From positions 620,001 through 684,000 of the forward strand of contig NZ_CP011058.1 of the NCBI RefSeq assembly GCF_000961095.1: 64,000 nucleotides of DNA, read 5' to 3'. Made by a program: the position numbers and the translations under genes. Every line of letters starts with the position of its first letter. Position 1 is the stretch's first letter. The stretch is from Paenibacillus beijingensis (GTDB lineage: Bacteria; Bacillota; Bacilli; Paenibacillales; Paenibacillaceae). The notes under the pieces are model-generated. The model was not told the origin of the DNA. It was given only the letters and a program-made list of their open reading frames with translations, and made no database searches. Of this stretch, positions 31,662 to 40,948 are shown in pieces.

Positions 31662-32988
31662 TTAAACATCCGCATCCACAGCCGTATGCGCAAAAGATTT
31701 AACATGGAACAATCCCAAATCGGTTAATTTCAACTCCGGAATTACGGGGAGCGCCAGAAAAGACAACGTCAAAAACGGGTTGTAATCTCCTTTGAATCCG
31801 ATCGTCCGAAGCGCGTCGTTCAAATGGTCCAGACCGGAATAGACTGCTTCATAATCCCGGTCCGACATAAGCCCGCCGATCGGCAGCGGAAGGGAGGACA
31901 ATATATTTCCATTTTCCACGACTACGATACCGCCCTTCATCGCTGCAATCGTATTAATGGCCAGCAGCAGATCCGCGTCATTCGTTCCCGCCGCTACGAT
32001 ATTGTGCGAGTCATGAGCGACCGTTGAGGCGATCGCCCCCGATGCAAGACCGAGACCTTTTACGATACCTAGCCCAACGTTACCCGTTGCATGATGCCTT
32101 TCCGCCACAACCAGCTTCAGCTGATCCTTAATCGTTGAAATCTGAAAATACCGTCTCTCGTCCAAATTAACCTTCTCAACAAGATGATCGGTATGAATGC
32201 TGTTCGGGATAATCCCGATGACGTTGGCCATTGCCGAGTCGTGGTGGATGCGGATGCTCAGGTTGTCGGCGAAGAGCGTGTTGATATGAACGGTATCCAT
32301 TAGACTCGAAGGCGTTTCTGCCGTTGAACGTTCTTCATGTATAAAGGTACCGTTCGAAGCTATCAGCTTGCCCGCTTTATAAACGCCTGAAATCGCCACA
32401 GTATCCAAGTCATCCAGGATGACGATATCGGCGTCGTACCCGGGAGCGATGGCTCCTTTACGTTCCAGCCGGAAGCATTCCGCCGCATTAATCGTTGCCA
32501 TCTGGATGGCCAATACAGGATCGACGCCGCAGCGGATCGCCAGGCGGACATTATGGTCAATACTTCCTTCGCGAATGAGGTCGTCCAGATGCTTGTCATC
32601 CGTAACGAACAGAAACCGCCTTGCATTTTGCGGATTGACCGCTTGAATGAGCTTCTGCAAATCGCGGGCGGCGGAGCCTTCGCGCAGCATCACATACATG
32701 CCGCGCTGTACACGCTCCAACGCTTCAGCAGCCGTCGTGCATTCATGGTCGGTCCGGATGCCCGCCGTCATATAGGCGTTAATGGCATCGGCGTCCAAAC
32801 CGGCCGCATGGCCGTCGATTAATTTGCCTAGAGCGGCGGCGGAGGCCAGCTTGCTTAGCATCGCGGCGTCCCCGTTCAACACGGCCGGCGCATTCATGAC
32901 CTCGCCCAATCCGAGCACCCGGCGATGCTTGTACAACGGTTCCAAATGCTCCGCTTCAAGCCGATGCTCAGTGGCTGTGGCAGGAGCT
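31662..32988 (-). pseudogene. ade: Adenine deaminase, 5'-truncated
   Basis: Adenine deaminase converts adenine to hypoxanthine. The frame from about 32988 covers the C-terminal 440 residues of a protein usually near 580. It begins inside the PAT...E segment, continues HRRVLGLGEVMNAPAVLNGD, DGHAAGL, GIRTDHECTT and DDKHLDDLIREG, and ends with the C-terminal FLALPVIPELKLTDLGL. The first about 140 residues, including the HxH metal site near the N-terminus, are missing, so it cannot be active. The break coincides with the break in the divergent regulator gene. The ORF could still be translated from a TTG at 32945. Confidence 0.85.
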
Positions 32989-32989
32989 A

Positions 32990-34135
32990 ATCCGGAAGCC
33001 GGAGCTGTTCGAAGAAATGAAAGAGCGGCTTTGCAGCGTTTTCGGTACGCTGCGGCAAGCGCAGTATTGCGCCGCCGCCTATATCAGGCTCGAACAGACA
33101 AGCGAAGCCCGGCGGCAGCCATCCCGAACGTCGGCCAATGCGGCGTTTATTTCAGCCTGCAACCGGACGCTGTCCGCAAGCGGGCAAGGAATCGCGTTGC
33201 GGCATTGGAACGACGCATCCTTCGTCCTTCTGTATATGTGGAGCGAATCCGCGAACCTGCACTCACATCTGAAGCAATTTGCGCTGGAGACGGCTCATTC
33301 GCTGCAGGCAACGCCGAGCATCGGGATCAGTTCGGCATGTTCTTTTCCGAAACATTTGCGGAAATGCGGCGTTGAAGCCCATCAGGCGTTAAATGGCATC
33401 AACCTGCTGCATCGCACCGCCAACGCTGCCGTTTATGACGAAGATGCGCTGCCCGCGGCGGTGCGTCTCCACTTTTATGATTTTGAAGACGACTTCCGGA
33501 TCGCGCTGCTTTCCGGCTCGGAATTATCGGTCCGTGAAACGGTCGGCAGATGGTTCGACGAGATGCGCAAGCTGCCGGGAATCTCGCTCGGCCAGCTGGA
33601 AATATGGAACAGCGAAATCCGTCTTATGCTGCTGCGCTGGACCGAGAAATACGGCATTAAAGACGGCGCGGATATCCGCTATGAACTGGAAGAGGCGATT
33701 GCTGCCGTCCCTTTCGACGAGCAGGGCTTCTTTTCGATCGAGGCCTGGCAGCGAAATTTGGGCGAAATCGTTCTGAGCATTATTAAACAGCTGAACGTCA
33801 ACGAAGTGCGCTCGAAAAGCATCGTTTATGAAATGGCGCGCTACATCGATCACAATTACAACGATGACTTAAGCGTACAGGAGATCGCGAAGCATTTTCA
33901 TTTGAGCCGCGAATACGCGTCACGCCTTTTTAAAAAGGAGACCGGCGAGAATTTAAACGACTATATTCAAAAAATTCACATGACAAAAGCGCAGCAGCTC
34001 CTTGCCGGCGGCACATTAAAAATTAATGAGATCGCCCAAATGATCGGCTATAACGACGAGAAATATTTCAGCAAAGTGTTCAAAAAACAGTTTGGCGTCT
34101 CTCCGAACCGGTTCAGAAAGCTGCCGCCAACTTAA
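32990..34135 (+). pseudogene. YesN-type response regulator, receiver domain lost
   Basis: The open frame (from an ATG at 33017, 372 residues) has the middle region typical of YesN/AraC-type response regulators (ELIRKPELFEEMKERL ... SLQATPSIGIS) and a complete C-terminal AraC domain. The last part reads DDLSVQEIAKHFHLSREYASRLFKKETG, then IAQMIGYNDEKYFSKVFKKQFGVSPNRFRK. The N-terminal receiver with its phospho-Asp (about 120 residues) is absent, and no sensor kinase is nearby. Upstream of about 32988 the sequence is antisense to the truncated ade gene. The DNA-binding part could still be made if a promoter exists. Confidence 0.75.
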
Positions 34136-34152
34136 GATGAAAATCGCAAATA

Positions 34153-34644
34153 TTACTTGATTTCGATGGTAACGCCAGTTGACGGCCTGCGGCTCTTGCG
34201 TCTACCACCTAATTTAAATACAACGATGCCGCCGACGATAACCAGCACACCTACCAATTGCTTGAAAGTAAAAGGGACTTTAGCCAGACCTAACCAGCCT
34301 AGCGAGTCCCACAATAAAGCAAATCCGAGCTGTGATGTCAGCACGATAGCAATCGCATAGGTAGGACCTAACAGCTTTATCCCCTGCACGAGACAGGTGA
34401 CCACCCCTACTCCGATCAAACCGCTGATCCAGTACCAGGGCTGCATATGCTGCAAAGTAAACAGATGGTTCCCTTCAAAGATGAGTCCGATCGTCAATGA
34501 AGTCAGAAATCCCAGACCTAATACGAGCGTCGTCGTTGCCCAAGACCCTGCGCGTTCGTTCACATTACTGTTGAAAATATTTTGCAAACCGACCAGCGAA
34601 CCTGCGATAAACGCCATTGTTAGTCCCAGAATCATAGCCTTCAC
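34153..34644 (-). CDS. Small DMT-superfamily transporter (DUF606/YdcZ), second of a pair
   Basis: The 163-residue protein has about five membrane helices (MILGLTMAFIAGSLVGLQNIF, TTTLVLGLGFLTSLTIGLI, YWISGLIGVGVVTCLVQGI, AIAIVLTSQLGFALLWDSL, LVGVLVIVGGIVVFKLG) and a basic tail. It is half of a DMT fold; YdcZ-family proteins often work as pairs in opposite orientations. Its partner is 35467-35892, with a Crp/Fnr regulator between them, all on the minus strand. The substrate is unknown. Confidence 0.85.
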   Translation of the reverse strand: MKAMILGLTMAFIAGSLVGLQNIFNSNVNERAGSWATTTLVLGLGFLTSLTIGLIFEGNHLFTLQHMQPWYWISGLIGVGVVTCLVQGIKLLGPTYAIAIVLTSQLGFALLWDSLGWLGLAKVPFTFKQLVGVLVIVGGIVVFKLGGRRKSRRPSTGVTIEIK

Positions 34645-34714
34645 CCCACTTTGCTCATTTATTCGAATGCGTAAAGTTGGTTACCCTTGCTTGGCTGCAG
34701 CATAAGTGAACATT

Positions 34715-35413
34715 CTATTCGTAAATATTAAGACTTGCCAGCGCACTTAACCCCTCCCTGTCCTTAACAAGGATGAATCCTTTGGTACGCTCAATCAGGC
34801 CCTCGGTGCAAAGCTGCCGGATGACCCGGTTCAGATGTCTATAGCTGGTTCCGATCAAGTTTGCCGCATCCCTCAAATTGGCTGTACTAAGCTGCCCCAT
34901 AAATTGAGAATCGGATGCATCAAAGGAGACAGACAACAGGTAACTTGCCGTTCGCACTTCCACCGGATGCATCAAATTAAAGCTGAGAGAGTTCGATTTG
35001 ATGTAAAACTTTTGCGTGACGATTTCCAGTAAAAATTGCAGCAACGGTGAATGGTCTCTGCCGTATTTCTTCAACCAACGATGATGAACACCGATCATGC
35101 AGACCGATGATACGGCCTCAACTGTATTCATAATAGGAGTCCCTTGCACGTATTCAATATCCCCGATCACCTCAAGCGGTGTTTTGAAAGAGAGAATCAG
35201 TGTTTTGCCTTCCGCCGAGGCGGTATAGATTTTAACCTTCCCTTTCACAAGGATGTACAGATACTGTGGAGCTTCTCCTTGGGAACAAATGACCTCACCT
35301 TGATTAAAAGCGTACAGCGACAAATGCGGTACCAATTGTTCATTAAATATCGATTCGATTCGATGGGCACGCAAATATTGCTCTAATTGCCCGCGTTCTT
35401 TAATTTCTTGCAT
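34715..35413 (-). CDS. Crp/Fnr-family regulator (YeiL-like)
   Basis: The 232-residue protein has an N-terminal cyclic-nucleotide-binding fold (GEVICSQGEAPQYLYILVKGKVKIYTASAEGKTLILSFKTPLEVIGDIEYV) and a C-terminal winged helix (TANLRDAANLIGTSYRHLNRVIRQLCTEGLIER). The cAMP-contacting RxS motif is not evident and no Fnr-type Cys cluster is present, so the signal is unknown. It sits between two DUF606 transporter genes on the same strand and probably controls them. Confidence 0.88.
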   Translation of the reverse strand: MQEIKERGQLEQYLRAHRIESIFNEQLVPHLSLYAFNQGEVICSQGEAPQYLYILVKGKVKIYTASAEGKTLILSFKTPLEVIGDIEYVQGTPIMNTVEAVSSVCMIGVHHRWLKKYGRDHSPLLQFLLEIVTQKFYIKSNSLSFNLMHPVEVRTASYLLSVSFDASDSQFMGQLSTANLRDAANLIGTSYRHLNRVIRQLCTEGLIERTKGFILVKDREGLSALASLNIYE

Positions 35414-35466
35414 GACTCGGCTTCGCCTCCAGATTAAACCAATCCCATTCTGGAATCATGATACAA

Positions 35467-35892
35467 TCAAAACGTTAGGATCACCACCCCTGCGATCATC
35501 ATCCCGATGCCGATGACCTGCGGCAGCTTCATCTTCATCTTCACCACGCCGAACCAACCGTTTCGATCGGTCAAAAAGGTCAGGCTCAGCTGGGCGATCA
35601 GCAGGATAGATATCGTAAGGGTAACCCCGATCCGCTGAATAGCCGTAACATTGCTGAAAATAATGACCGCCGCAAAGGTGCCGCCAGTCAAATACAACGG
35701 TTTCACTTCCTTAAGCTTTCGCCATTGTCCATCCCGGAAGTAAATCAAAATAAGCAAAGCCGCCAGGAATCCGGTTAACTGGGTCATCGCCGCCGCCTGC
35801 CAAGTACCGATATCTTCACTAATCCGTGAATTGGCAACTCCTTGCAAAGTGATAAAAGCCCCTGCTAAAAACGCAAATAAGCTCCCTCTCAT
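35467..35892 (-). CDS. Small DMT-superfamily transporter (DUF606/YdcZ), first of a pair
   Basis: This 141-residue protein has about five membrane helices, starting MRGSLFAFLAGAFITLQGVANS and ending PQVIGIGMMIAGVVILTF. The ATG at 35892 has a GGGAGCG ribosome binding site; the frame extends upstream without one. It is the first gene of a probable three-gene unit (transporter half, Crp/Fnr regulator, transporter half). The two halves are diverged, which fits a heteromeric transporter. Confidence 0.85.
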   Translation of the reverse strand: MRGSLFAFLAGAFITLQGVANSRISEDIGTWQAAAMTQLTGFLAALLILIYFRDGQWRKLKEVKPLYLTGGTFAAVIIFSNVTAIQRIGVTLTISILLIAQLSLTFLTDRNGWFGVVKMKMKLPQVIGIGMMIAGVVILTF

Positions 35893-36040
35893 GTTTTCGC
35901 TCCCAAATTCAGACTTCTCTATTATTAAAGGATGTGGCCGGCTATTTTGGGAAGGACATATGTCCCGGGCTCCTCCATTGCGGTTGGCTGCTGCATCTTG
36001 CCCATATATCTTCATCTCCCGCGCCCTGTCCCTTGCCAAC

Positions 36041-36069
36041 AAAAAAAAAGGCCGATGTTATCGGCCTTT
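36041..36069 (-). terminator. Terminator of the HD hydrolase gene
   Basis: AAAGGCCGAT pairs with ATCGGCCTTT, followed on the minus strand by nine T residues. Confidence 0.88.
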
Positions 36070-36112
36070 CGTAAGCTTTGTTCTAAGACGCAGAGTAGCG
36101 CCTTCCTCGAGA

Positions 36113-36793
36113 TCAAGATTGTTCCCCGTTCGAGTCGTATCCTGCTTTACCTTCCCATTCCGCGTAGAAATGTTCCAAGTAATGAAGCATAAACTGATGG
36201 CGTTCAGCGGCCACGACCCTGCCATAATTCGTATTCATAAGATCTTTAAGCTTGAGCAGTTTTTCATAAAAATGATTGATTGCCGTATCGTTGCCGCTCC
36301 GATATTCTTCTTCCGTCATCCGGTCGCGGAGCTTAACCGCAGGGTCATGCATCGGGCGTCCTTTCGCCCCCGAGTAGGTGAAGACGCGCGCAATTCCAAT
36401 CGCTCCGATGGCGTCAAGACGATCCGCGTCCTGAACCACTTTGCCCTCCAGCGTCCGCATCGGGGCTTTACCCCCACCTTTAAAAGACATGGTGGAAATA
36501 ATTTCGAGCACGTGCTCCGCATCTTCCATCCCCACCCCATTGCTGTTCAGCCAATCCGCTACCTTCTTCAGCCCGATCTCCTCGGAAGGATTAAGCTTCG
36601 CATCCGCAATGTCGTGAAGAAGGGCGGCAAGCTCGCAAATGAACAGGTCTGCTCCCTCTTCCCTCGCTATCGTTTTTGCCGTTTCGGTAACCCTGTAAAT
36701 ATGGAACCAATCGTGCCCGGTACTTTCATGCTCAAGAGTTGAGCGGACAAAGTCTTTCGCTTGGTTAATAATATCTTCCGGACTATTTTTCAT
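36113..36793 (-). CDS. HD-domain phosphohydrolase (YedJ type)
   Basis: The 226-residue protein carries the HD metal motif set: HDWFHIYRVTETAKTIA (first His), LAALLHDIADAK (HD pair) and VVQDADRLDAIGAIGIARVFTYSG (last Asp). The order and spacing match the YedJ-like branch of single-domain HD hydrolases, likely acting on nucleotides. It has a clear terminator after the stop and no obvious operon partner; the adjacent 2-hydroxyacid dehydrogenase gene ends 82 bp upstream. Confidence 0.88.
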   Translation of the reverse strand: MKNSPEDIINQAKDFVRSTLEHESTGHDWFHIYRVTETAKTIAREEGADLFICELAALLHDIADAKLNPSEEIGLKKVADWLNSNGVGMEDAEHVLEIISTMSFKGGGKAPMRTLEGKVVQDADRLDAIGAIGIARVFTYSGAKGRPMHDPAVKLRDRMTEEEYRSGNDTAINHFYEKLLKLKDLMNTNYGRVVAAERHQFMLHYLEHFYAEWEGKAGYDSNGEQS

Positions 36794-36875
36794 TTATGAC
36801 TCCTTTAAGTTGAAAATAGCAATAAAGCTTAGTTCTATATTTTCTATCATAATTCATAAGCTTCGAGAAGTCCTT

Positions 36876-37859
36876 TCACTTTTTTAAAGTGCTTGGATTC
36901 GCAACGAATTCAGGATGTTCACCTTTCAAAAGGTTTAATACATTGTGAACGACGGTCGTAGACGTAATATAGTTACATTCCATAGTCGTCCCGCCCACAT
37001 GAGGAGTGACGATGATATTCGGCAATTTTAACAGAGGATGATCTGGTGGAGGCGGCTCAACTTCAAATACATCCAATGCAGCTCCGGCGATCTTGTGATT
37101 CGATAATACATAATAAAGATCATCGGAATGGAGCACCGCTCCCCGGGCCGTATTGATTAGAAATGCCGACGGTTTCATTAATGACAATAAACCGCGATCA
37201 ATCGAATGCTTCGTTTTTTCGTTTAAAGGAATATGAATGGATACAAAGTCAGATCCCGTAAAGATCCGCCGAATATCCGTTGTGATCTCAACGCCTAATT
37301 GTTCGGATATGCCATGTTTAACAGCATCATATTCCCTTACCCAGGCGGAAACTTTCATCTCGAAGCCGAATATTACTCTCTTGGCTACCTCTTGTGCGAT
37401 ATTTCCAAATCCGATTAGACCGACTTTTTTTCCTCTTAACTCATAGGTCGGAATCGAATTTCTTGAATCGTAGTTTCCTTGCTTCATTTCGGTATGAAAA
37501 GGAATGATTGATTTACTTAAAGCCATAATAAACATCACGGCATGTTCGGCGGTTGAAACTTTATTTACAGACGGTGCATGCAATACCGGAATCCCTTTTT
37601 TGGTCGCGTATGCAACGTCAATATTATCAAGCCCCACCCCCGCTCCGGAAATAACTTGTAAGTGCGGATTGGCGTCGATAACTTCTTTGGGGATTCGAGC
37701 CGGAGCCCTTAAAATGATCCCTTCAACGTCTTTCACTAAATGACACAGGTTTGCCAGACTATAATCATCCGTTCGAATGACATCCGCTTCTTTTTGCAAT
37801 ATTTGTTCCGCTTCTTCATGGTACATGGATAATATCTGCAATATCTTTGGCTTATCCAA
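36876..37859 (-). CDS. D-isomer specific 2-hydroxyacid dehydrogenase
   Basis: This 327-residue NAD(P)-dependent dehydrogenase has a Rossmann motif VGLIGFGNIAQEVA, where Ala replaces the last Gly of GxGxxG. The catalytic triad is in place: Arg in NTARGAVLHSDDL, Glu in DVFEVEPPPPDHPLL and His in IVTPHVGGTT. It resembles phosphoglycerate or hydroxypyruvate dehydrogenases; the substrate cannot be fixed. A SnoaL-like gene lies 51 bp upstream on the same strand, and the catabolic operon and its regulator lie next door, so the enzyme may process a product of that pathway. Confidence 0.85.
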   Translation of the reverse strand: MDKPKILQILSMYHEEAEQILQKEADVIRTDDYSLANLCHLVKDVEGIILRAPARIPKEVIDANPHLQVISGAGVGLDNIDVAYATKKGIPVLHAPSVNKVSTAEHAVMFIMALSKSIIPFHTEMKQGNYDSRNSIPTYELRGKKVGLIGFGNIAQEVAKRVIFGFEMKVSAWVREYDAVKHGISEQLGVEITTDIRRIFTGSDFVSIHIPLNEKTKHSIDRGLLSLMKPSAFLINTARGAVLHSDDLYYVLSNHKIAGAALDVFEVEPPPPDHPLLKLPNIIVTPHVGGTTMECNYITSTTVVHNVLNLLKGEHPEFVANPSTLKK

Positions 37860-37910
37860 GTATGCAAGCTCCTCTCATGATTGATAAAATCACACAAACG
37901 GACATATCTA

Positions 37911-38333
37911 TCACACAGATGGCTTTCCGATCTCGCTCAATGCGGACTCCATGATTTGGGTATCAATATAAAGCTGGTCCTCCACGATTTTCCCCCACTT
38001 GATCCGAAGGAATTGTACGCCTTCATTGTACATTTCCCGTCCATCGGGAAGCGGGATCGTATCCCGAAAACGGGTCATCGCTATCGTATTCCATGGAGCT
38101 CCTTCCACCAAAATATCGAGAATCTCAAACTGAATTCCTTTTAGCGTGGATAGAAATTTCTCGAACCAGTTACGAACGTCGGGAAGGCTTGACAGATTCG
38201 CCGCCAAGGAATGTTGTCCCGGAAAACGAAAACGGATATCCGGAGAAAACATGGCAAGCACCTTTTCGTAATCGCCCTTATTTAAATGATCGAATGCGGC
38301 ACGAATATTCCTTTTTACAATCGAATGGTACAC
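37911..38333 (-). CDS. SnoaL/NTF2-like small protein
   Basis: The 140-residue protein has the cone-shaped NTF2 fold pattern: AFDHLNKGDYEKVLAMFSPDIRFRFPG, then VRNWFEKFLSTLKGIQFEILDILVEGAPWNTIAMTRFRD and YNEGVQFLRIKWGKIVEDQLYID. Family members include polyketide cyclases, ester cyclases and ketosteroid isomerase relatives, so the function is open. The start is a GTG at 38333 after GGAGTGAGGAG. It appears to lead a two-gene unit with the 2-hydroxyacid dehydrogenase. The shared upstream region also serves the tautomerase gene in the other direction. Confidence 0.75.
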   Translation of the reverse strand: MYHSIVKRNIRAAFDHLNKGDYEKVLAMFSPDIRFRFPGQHSLAANLSSLPDVRNWFEKFLSTLKGIQFEILDILVEGAPWNTIAMTRFRDTIPLPDGREMYNEGVQFLRIKWGKIVEDQLYIDTQIMESALSEIGKPSV

Positions 38334-38571
38334 GGTCTCCTCACTCCTTTAGACATTTGTACACAAAAAACCCCTTTCCGTTGTTCGGAGAGGAGAAAGG
38401 CATACCAGCAAAAAAGGCGATGATTCTGTGAAAAAGAGGTCTCATTTTCATTGCTTATTATTGACATTATCATACACCTTGCATGGAATCAATCTGCCAA
38501 TTCGATTAACTCTGAATCGGAAATTAATCTGATCACTGTCATAAATCCATAGAAAAAAACAATCTCTTTTT

Positions 38572-38627
38572 ATGATTAATAAGATCATTTTTATTTATTT
38601 TTATTAATGAATTCTACTCCTTATAAT
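38572..38627 (+). promoter_or_regulatory. Operator and activator-dependent promoter of the tautomerase gene
   Basis: Palindrome ATGATTAATAAGATCAT lies at 38572-38588, followed 33 bp later by TATAAT at 38622-38627. The -35 position holds TTTTAT, a poor match, so an activator is expected. The same module is present in front of the aminotransferase operon (46464 to 46409, minus strand), with identical 33-bp spacing and about 48 of 60 bases the same. Confidence 0.7.
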
Positions 38628-38688
38628 AAAAACATCACATACAACTTGTAATTGGAAGTGTGATAAAAATCAATTAGGAGGTAAAAAG

Positions 38689-39069
38689 ATGGCGCTAACA
38701 AGGGTTTCTTTACTAAAGGGAAAGTCAACTGAGTACAAGCAAGCAATCCTCAAAAATCTTTATATTGCCATGAATGAGACATTTAACCTGGCGGAGGATA
38801 ACGACTTCATGGTCATTCATGAACATGAGTCCGATGGGTTTGTTTATGGGAAGAATTACTTAAATATCCCCCGTACCGATGATTTGGTCATTATCCAAAT
38901 CACAGCAAACAATACGCGAACACTTGAGGAGAAAAAAGCCCTCTATGCTCGAATTGCAGAACTATTAAATCAAGATCTGGGCGTCCGCAAGGAGGATGTG
39001 TTCATAAGTCTCCTTGAAGTCAAAAAGGAAGCCTGGTCACTTGGATGTGGCTTAGCGCAGTATGCTTAA
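38689..39069 (+). CDS. Tautomerase-superfamily protein lacking the N-terminal Pro
   Basis: The 126-residue protein follows the tautomerase pattern MxLTRVSLLKGKS at the N-terminus, then FMVIHEHESDGFVYG, NYLNIPRTDDLVIIQITANNTRT and VRKEDVFISLLEV. Members use Pro1 as the catalytic base after Met removal. Here residue 2 is Ala (MALTRV), so the usual mechanism is not available; it may act by another route or bind ligands only. The gene has a GGAGG ribosome binding site. Its promoter matches that of the aminotransferase operon, placing it in the same LysR-controlled set. Confidence 0.8.
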   Translation: MALTRVSLLKGKSTEYKQAILKNLYIAMNETFNLAEDNDFMVIHEHESDGFVYGKNYLNIPRTDDLVIIQITANNTRTLEEKKALYARIAELLNQDLGVRKEDVFISLLEVKKEAWSLGCGLAQYA

Positions 39070-39087
39070 TAATATGAATGCCTAGCT

Positions 39088-39134
39088 TAAGGGGCTGTCC
39101 TAAGTCATCTAAGATGATTTAGGGCAGCCCCTTA
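39088..39134. terminator. Strong terminator between tautomerase gene and ABC operon
   Basis: A stem of about 22 bp (TAAGGGGCTGTCCTAA with its near-complement) is flanked by T and A runs. It can end the plus-strand tautomerase transcript and the minus-strand ABC operon. Confidence 0.85.
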
Positions 39135-39159
39135 AAAGCAGACCATAAACCTGAAAATC

Positions 39160-39199
39160 AAATGAACCGATCGGGGATAACTCCTTGATCGGTTCATTT
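39160..39199. repeat. GAACCG-type palindrome, copy 3
   Basis: AAATGAACCGATC pairs with GATCGGTTCATTT, between convergent genes. Confidence 0.75.
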
Positions 39200-39232
39200 A
39201 GGTTTATAAACGAAGAGCGGGATTAGAGACTC

Positions 39233-40006
39233 CTAGGTATTTCTGTCTTTCCCTGTCGGTATTAAGCCTGGCAGTAAAATAAAGATTAGTATTGTAGCCG
39301 CGATTAATAGAGTTGAAACGACTGCAATTGTCGGATCAACTTGAAAATTCATGCTATCCCACATCATGATCGGAAGAGTTTTGGTCCTGGCCCCGGAGAT
39401 AAAAATGCTCACAACAGCTTCGTCCAGAGAAGTAATGAAAGCAAATAAAGCACTTGCCGTTATTGCGGAACGCATGATAGGCAACGTAATTTTAAAAAAA
39501 GCTCCTATCGGTGTAGAACCCAAACTGAGAGCGGCCAATTCCAAATTTTTATCGGTACCTTTGAGACTCGCCAAAACAGTAACAAAAACAAACGGTAACG
39601 CTAAAATCGTATGTGCGAGTACAAGTCCCGACACTTTATCCGTTAGCTTGTAAGCAGAAAACGAATGATATAACGCAATCCCTACAACGATGACCGGAAA
39701 GATCATGGGCCCAAGTATTAAATTCATGAATAGCTTTTTTCCCGGAAAATCCAGGCGATTTGCGGAAAAAGCCGCCATGATGCCTAATATAGTGGAAAGA
39801 ATGGAAGTGAAAATGGCAACAGAAACGCTGCGTCTTAGTCCTGCGATCCATTCATCATCAGCGAAAAACTTTTGATACCATTTGAACGAATAACTCTCCG
39901 GCGGCAAATGAAAGGCAACTTCTGAACTGAAGGACAACGGAATAATGACTAATATGGGCAGAACCATCAACACCAGGATGATCCCAACTGCGATTCGGAG
40001 CCCCAT
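39233..40006 (-). CDS. ABC transporter permease, PotC-like
   Basis: The 257-residue inner-membrane permease has six predicted helices. The EAA loop reads ELAALSLGSTPIGAFFKITLPIMRSAI. An N-terminal sequence (VLPILVIIPLSFSSEVAFHLPPESYSFKWYQKFF) is typical of PotC/PotI spermidine-putrescine permeases. It is the last gene of a seven-gene operon, 4 bp after the PotB-like gene. With the ATPase, binding protein and partner permease it makes a complete importer, probably for a positively charged amine. Confidence 0.9.
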   Translation of the reverse strand: MGLRIAVGIILVLMVLPILVIIPLSFSSEVAFHLPPESYSFKWYQKFFADDEWIAGLRRSVSVAIFTSILSTILGIMAAFSANRLDFPGKKLFMNLILGPMIFPVIVVGIALYHSFSAYKLTDKVSGLVLAHTILALPFVFVTVLASLKGTDKNLELAALSLGSTPIGAFFKITLPIMRSAITASALFAFITSLDEAVVSIFISGARTKTLPIMMWDSMNFQVDPTIAVVSTLLIAATILIFILLPGLIPTGKDRNT

Positions 40007-40009
40007 CGA

Positions 40010-40909
40010 CTAATCATCCCCTTTCAATACCGGCGAAAATCTCGAAATCCAAAAACCAACGAATAGGATCACGAGTTTCGTAACGATTAAGAGTAATGAA
40101 AGCGAGGCAACCAAATGCCAATTTAATGTTTTGTGAAAATTATCATGAATTAATTTGGCTATCATTACATTCCCCTGTCCGCCCAGGAGCGCAGGAGTGA
40201 TAAAAAAGCCTAAACCCATGACAAACACAATCAAAGATCCCGATATCACTCCCGGTAAAGATAACGGAAAGAATATTTTTGTAAAAGCACTCCATGGACG
40301 TGATCCCATACCTTGTGCAGCTTGAACGAGGCGTAGATCGATTCCCTCCATCACCGAATACAAATTCAATATCATGTAAGGAAGCAAAACATGTGTCATC
40401 CCGATTACTACACTGGTTGAGTTATAAAGAAGCTGGACCGGTTCATGGATCACGCCAATAGAAAGCAAAAATTCATTAATGATACCATGATCTTGCAAAA
40501 TAACGGTCCAAGAAAACGTACGCACCAGCAAGCTGATCCAGAGGGTAATCATGACGATTCCAAGAATCACTTTTTTCCATCTGACAGATTGAATCAGAAT
40601 TAACAAGTAAGCAACAGGATAAGCCAGCAGCAGGCATAATGCCGTTACTATAGTTGCCGTCCTTACCGTGAGCCAAAGTACCTTCAGATAAAACGTATCC
40701 GTCAATACTTCCTGTATATACTGCAATGTAAATCCGCTTTCATTGGAAACACTTAACTTCAGAAAGCTGAACAATGAGTAATAGAGTAAAAAAGCCATAT
40801 AAACAAGCGGAATGAAGGGCAAAAGCCATTTCAACCCCGGCAGCCTCATAACTTGATACAGGAAGGGCACCCTTGCGGGTACCTGAACCTCTATCTCCAC
40901 ACTTTTCAT
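40010..40909 (-). CDS. ABC transporter permease, PotB-like
   Basis: This 299-residue permease has an N-terminal cytoplasmic stretch and about six helices. The EAA loop LVQAAQGMGSRPWSAFTKIFFPLSLPGVISG and the NLYSVMEGID segment before it are typical of PotB/PotH type subunits. It lies 39 bp after the binding-protein gene and almost touches the PotC-like gene, so the pair is a heterodimeric channel. The substrate is not fixed by sequence. Confidence 0.9.
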   Translation of the reverse strand: MKSVEIEVQVPARVPFLYQVMRLPGLKWLLPFIPLVYMAFLLYYSLFSFLKLSVSNESGFTLQYIQEVLTDTFYLKVLWLTVRTATIVTALCLLLAYPVAYLLILIQSVRWKKVILGIVMITLWISLLVRTFSWTVILQDHGIINEFLLSIGVIHEPVQLLYNSTSVVIGMTHVLLPYMILNLYSVMEGIDLRLVQAAQGMGSRPWSAFTKIFFPLSLPGVISGSLIVFVMGLGFFITPALLGGQGNVMIAKLIHDNFHKTLNWHLVASLSLLLIVTKLVILFVGFWISRFSPVLKGDD

Positions 40910-40948
40910 AGAATTGTCCCCTTACAAAACTATTTTTAACAACCCACC

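Noticed and set aside
38340..38400. Riboswitch or T-box upstream of the SnoaL-like gene
   Set aside because: Only a short C/T-rich imperfect hairpin; no conserved riboswitch core seen.
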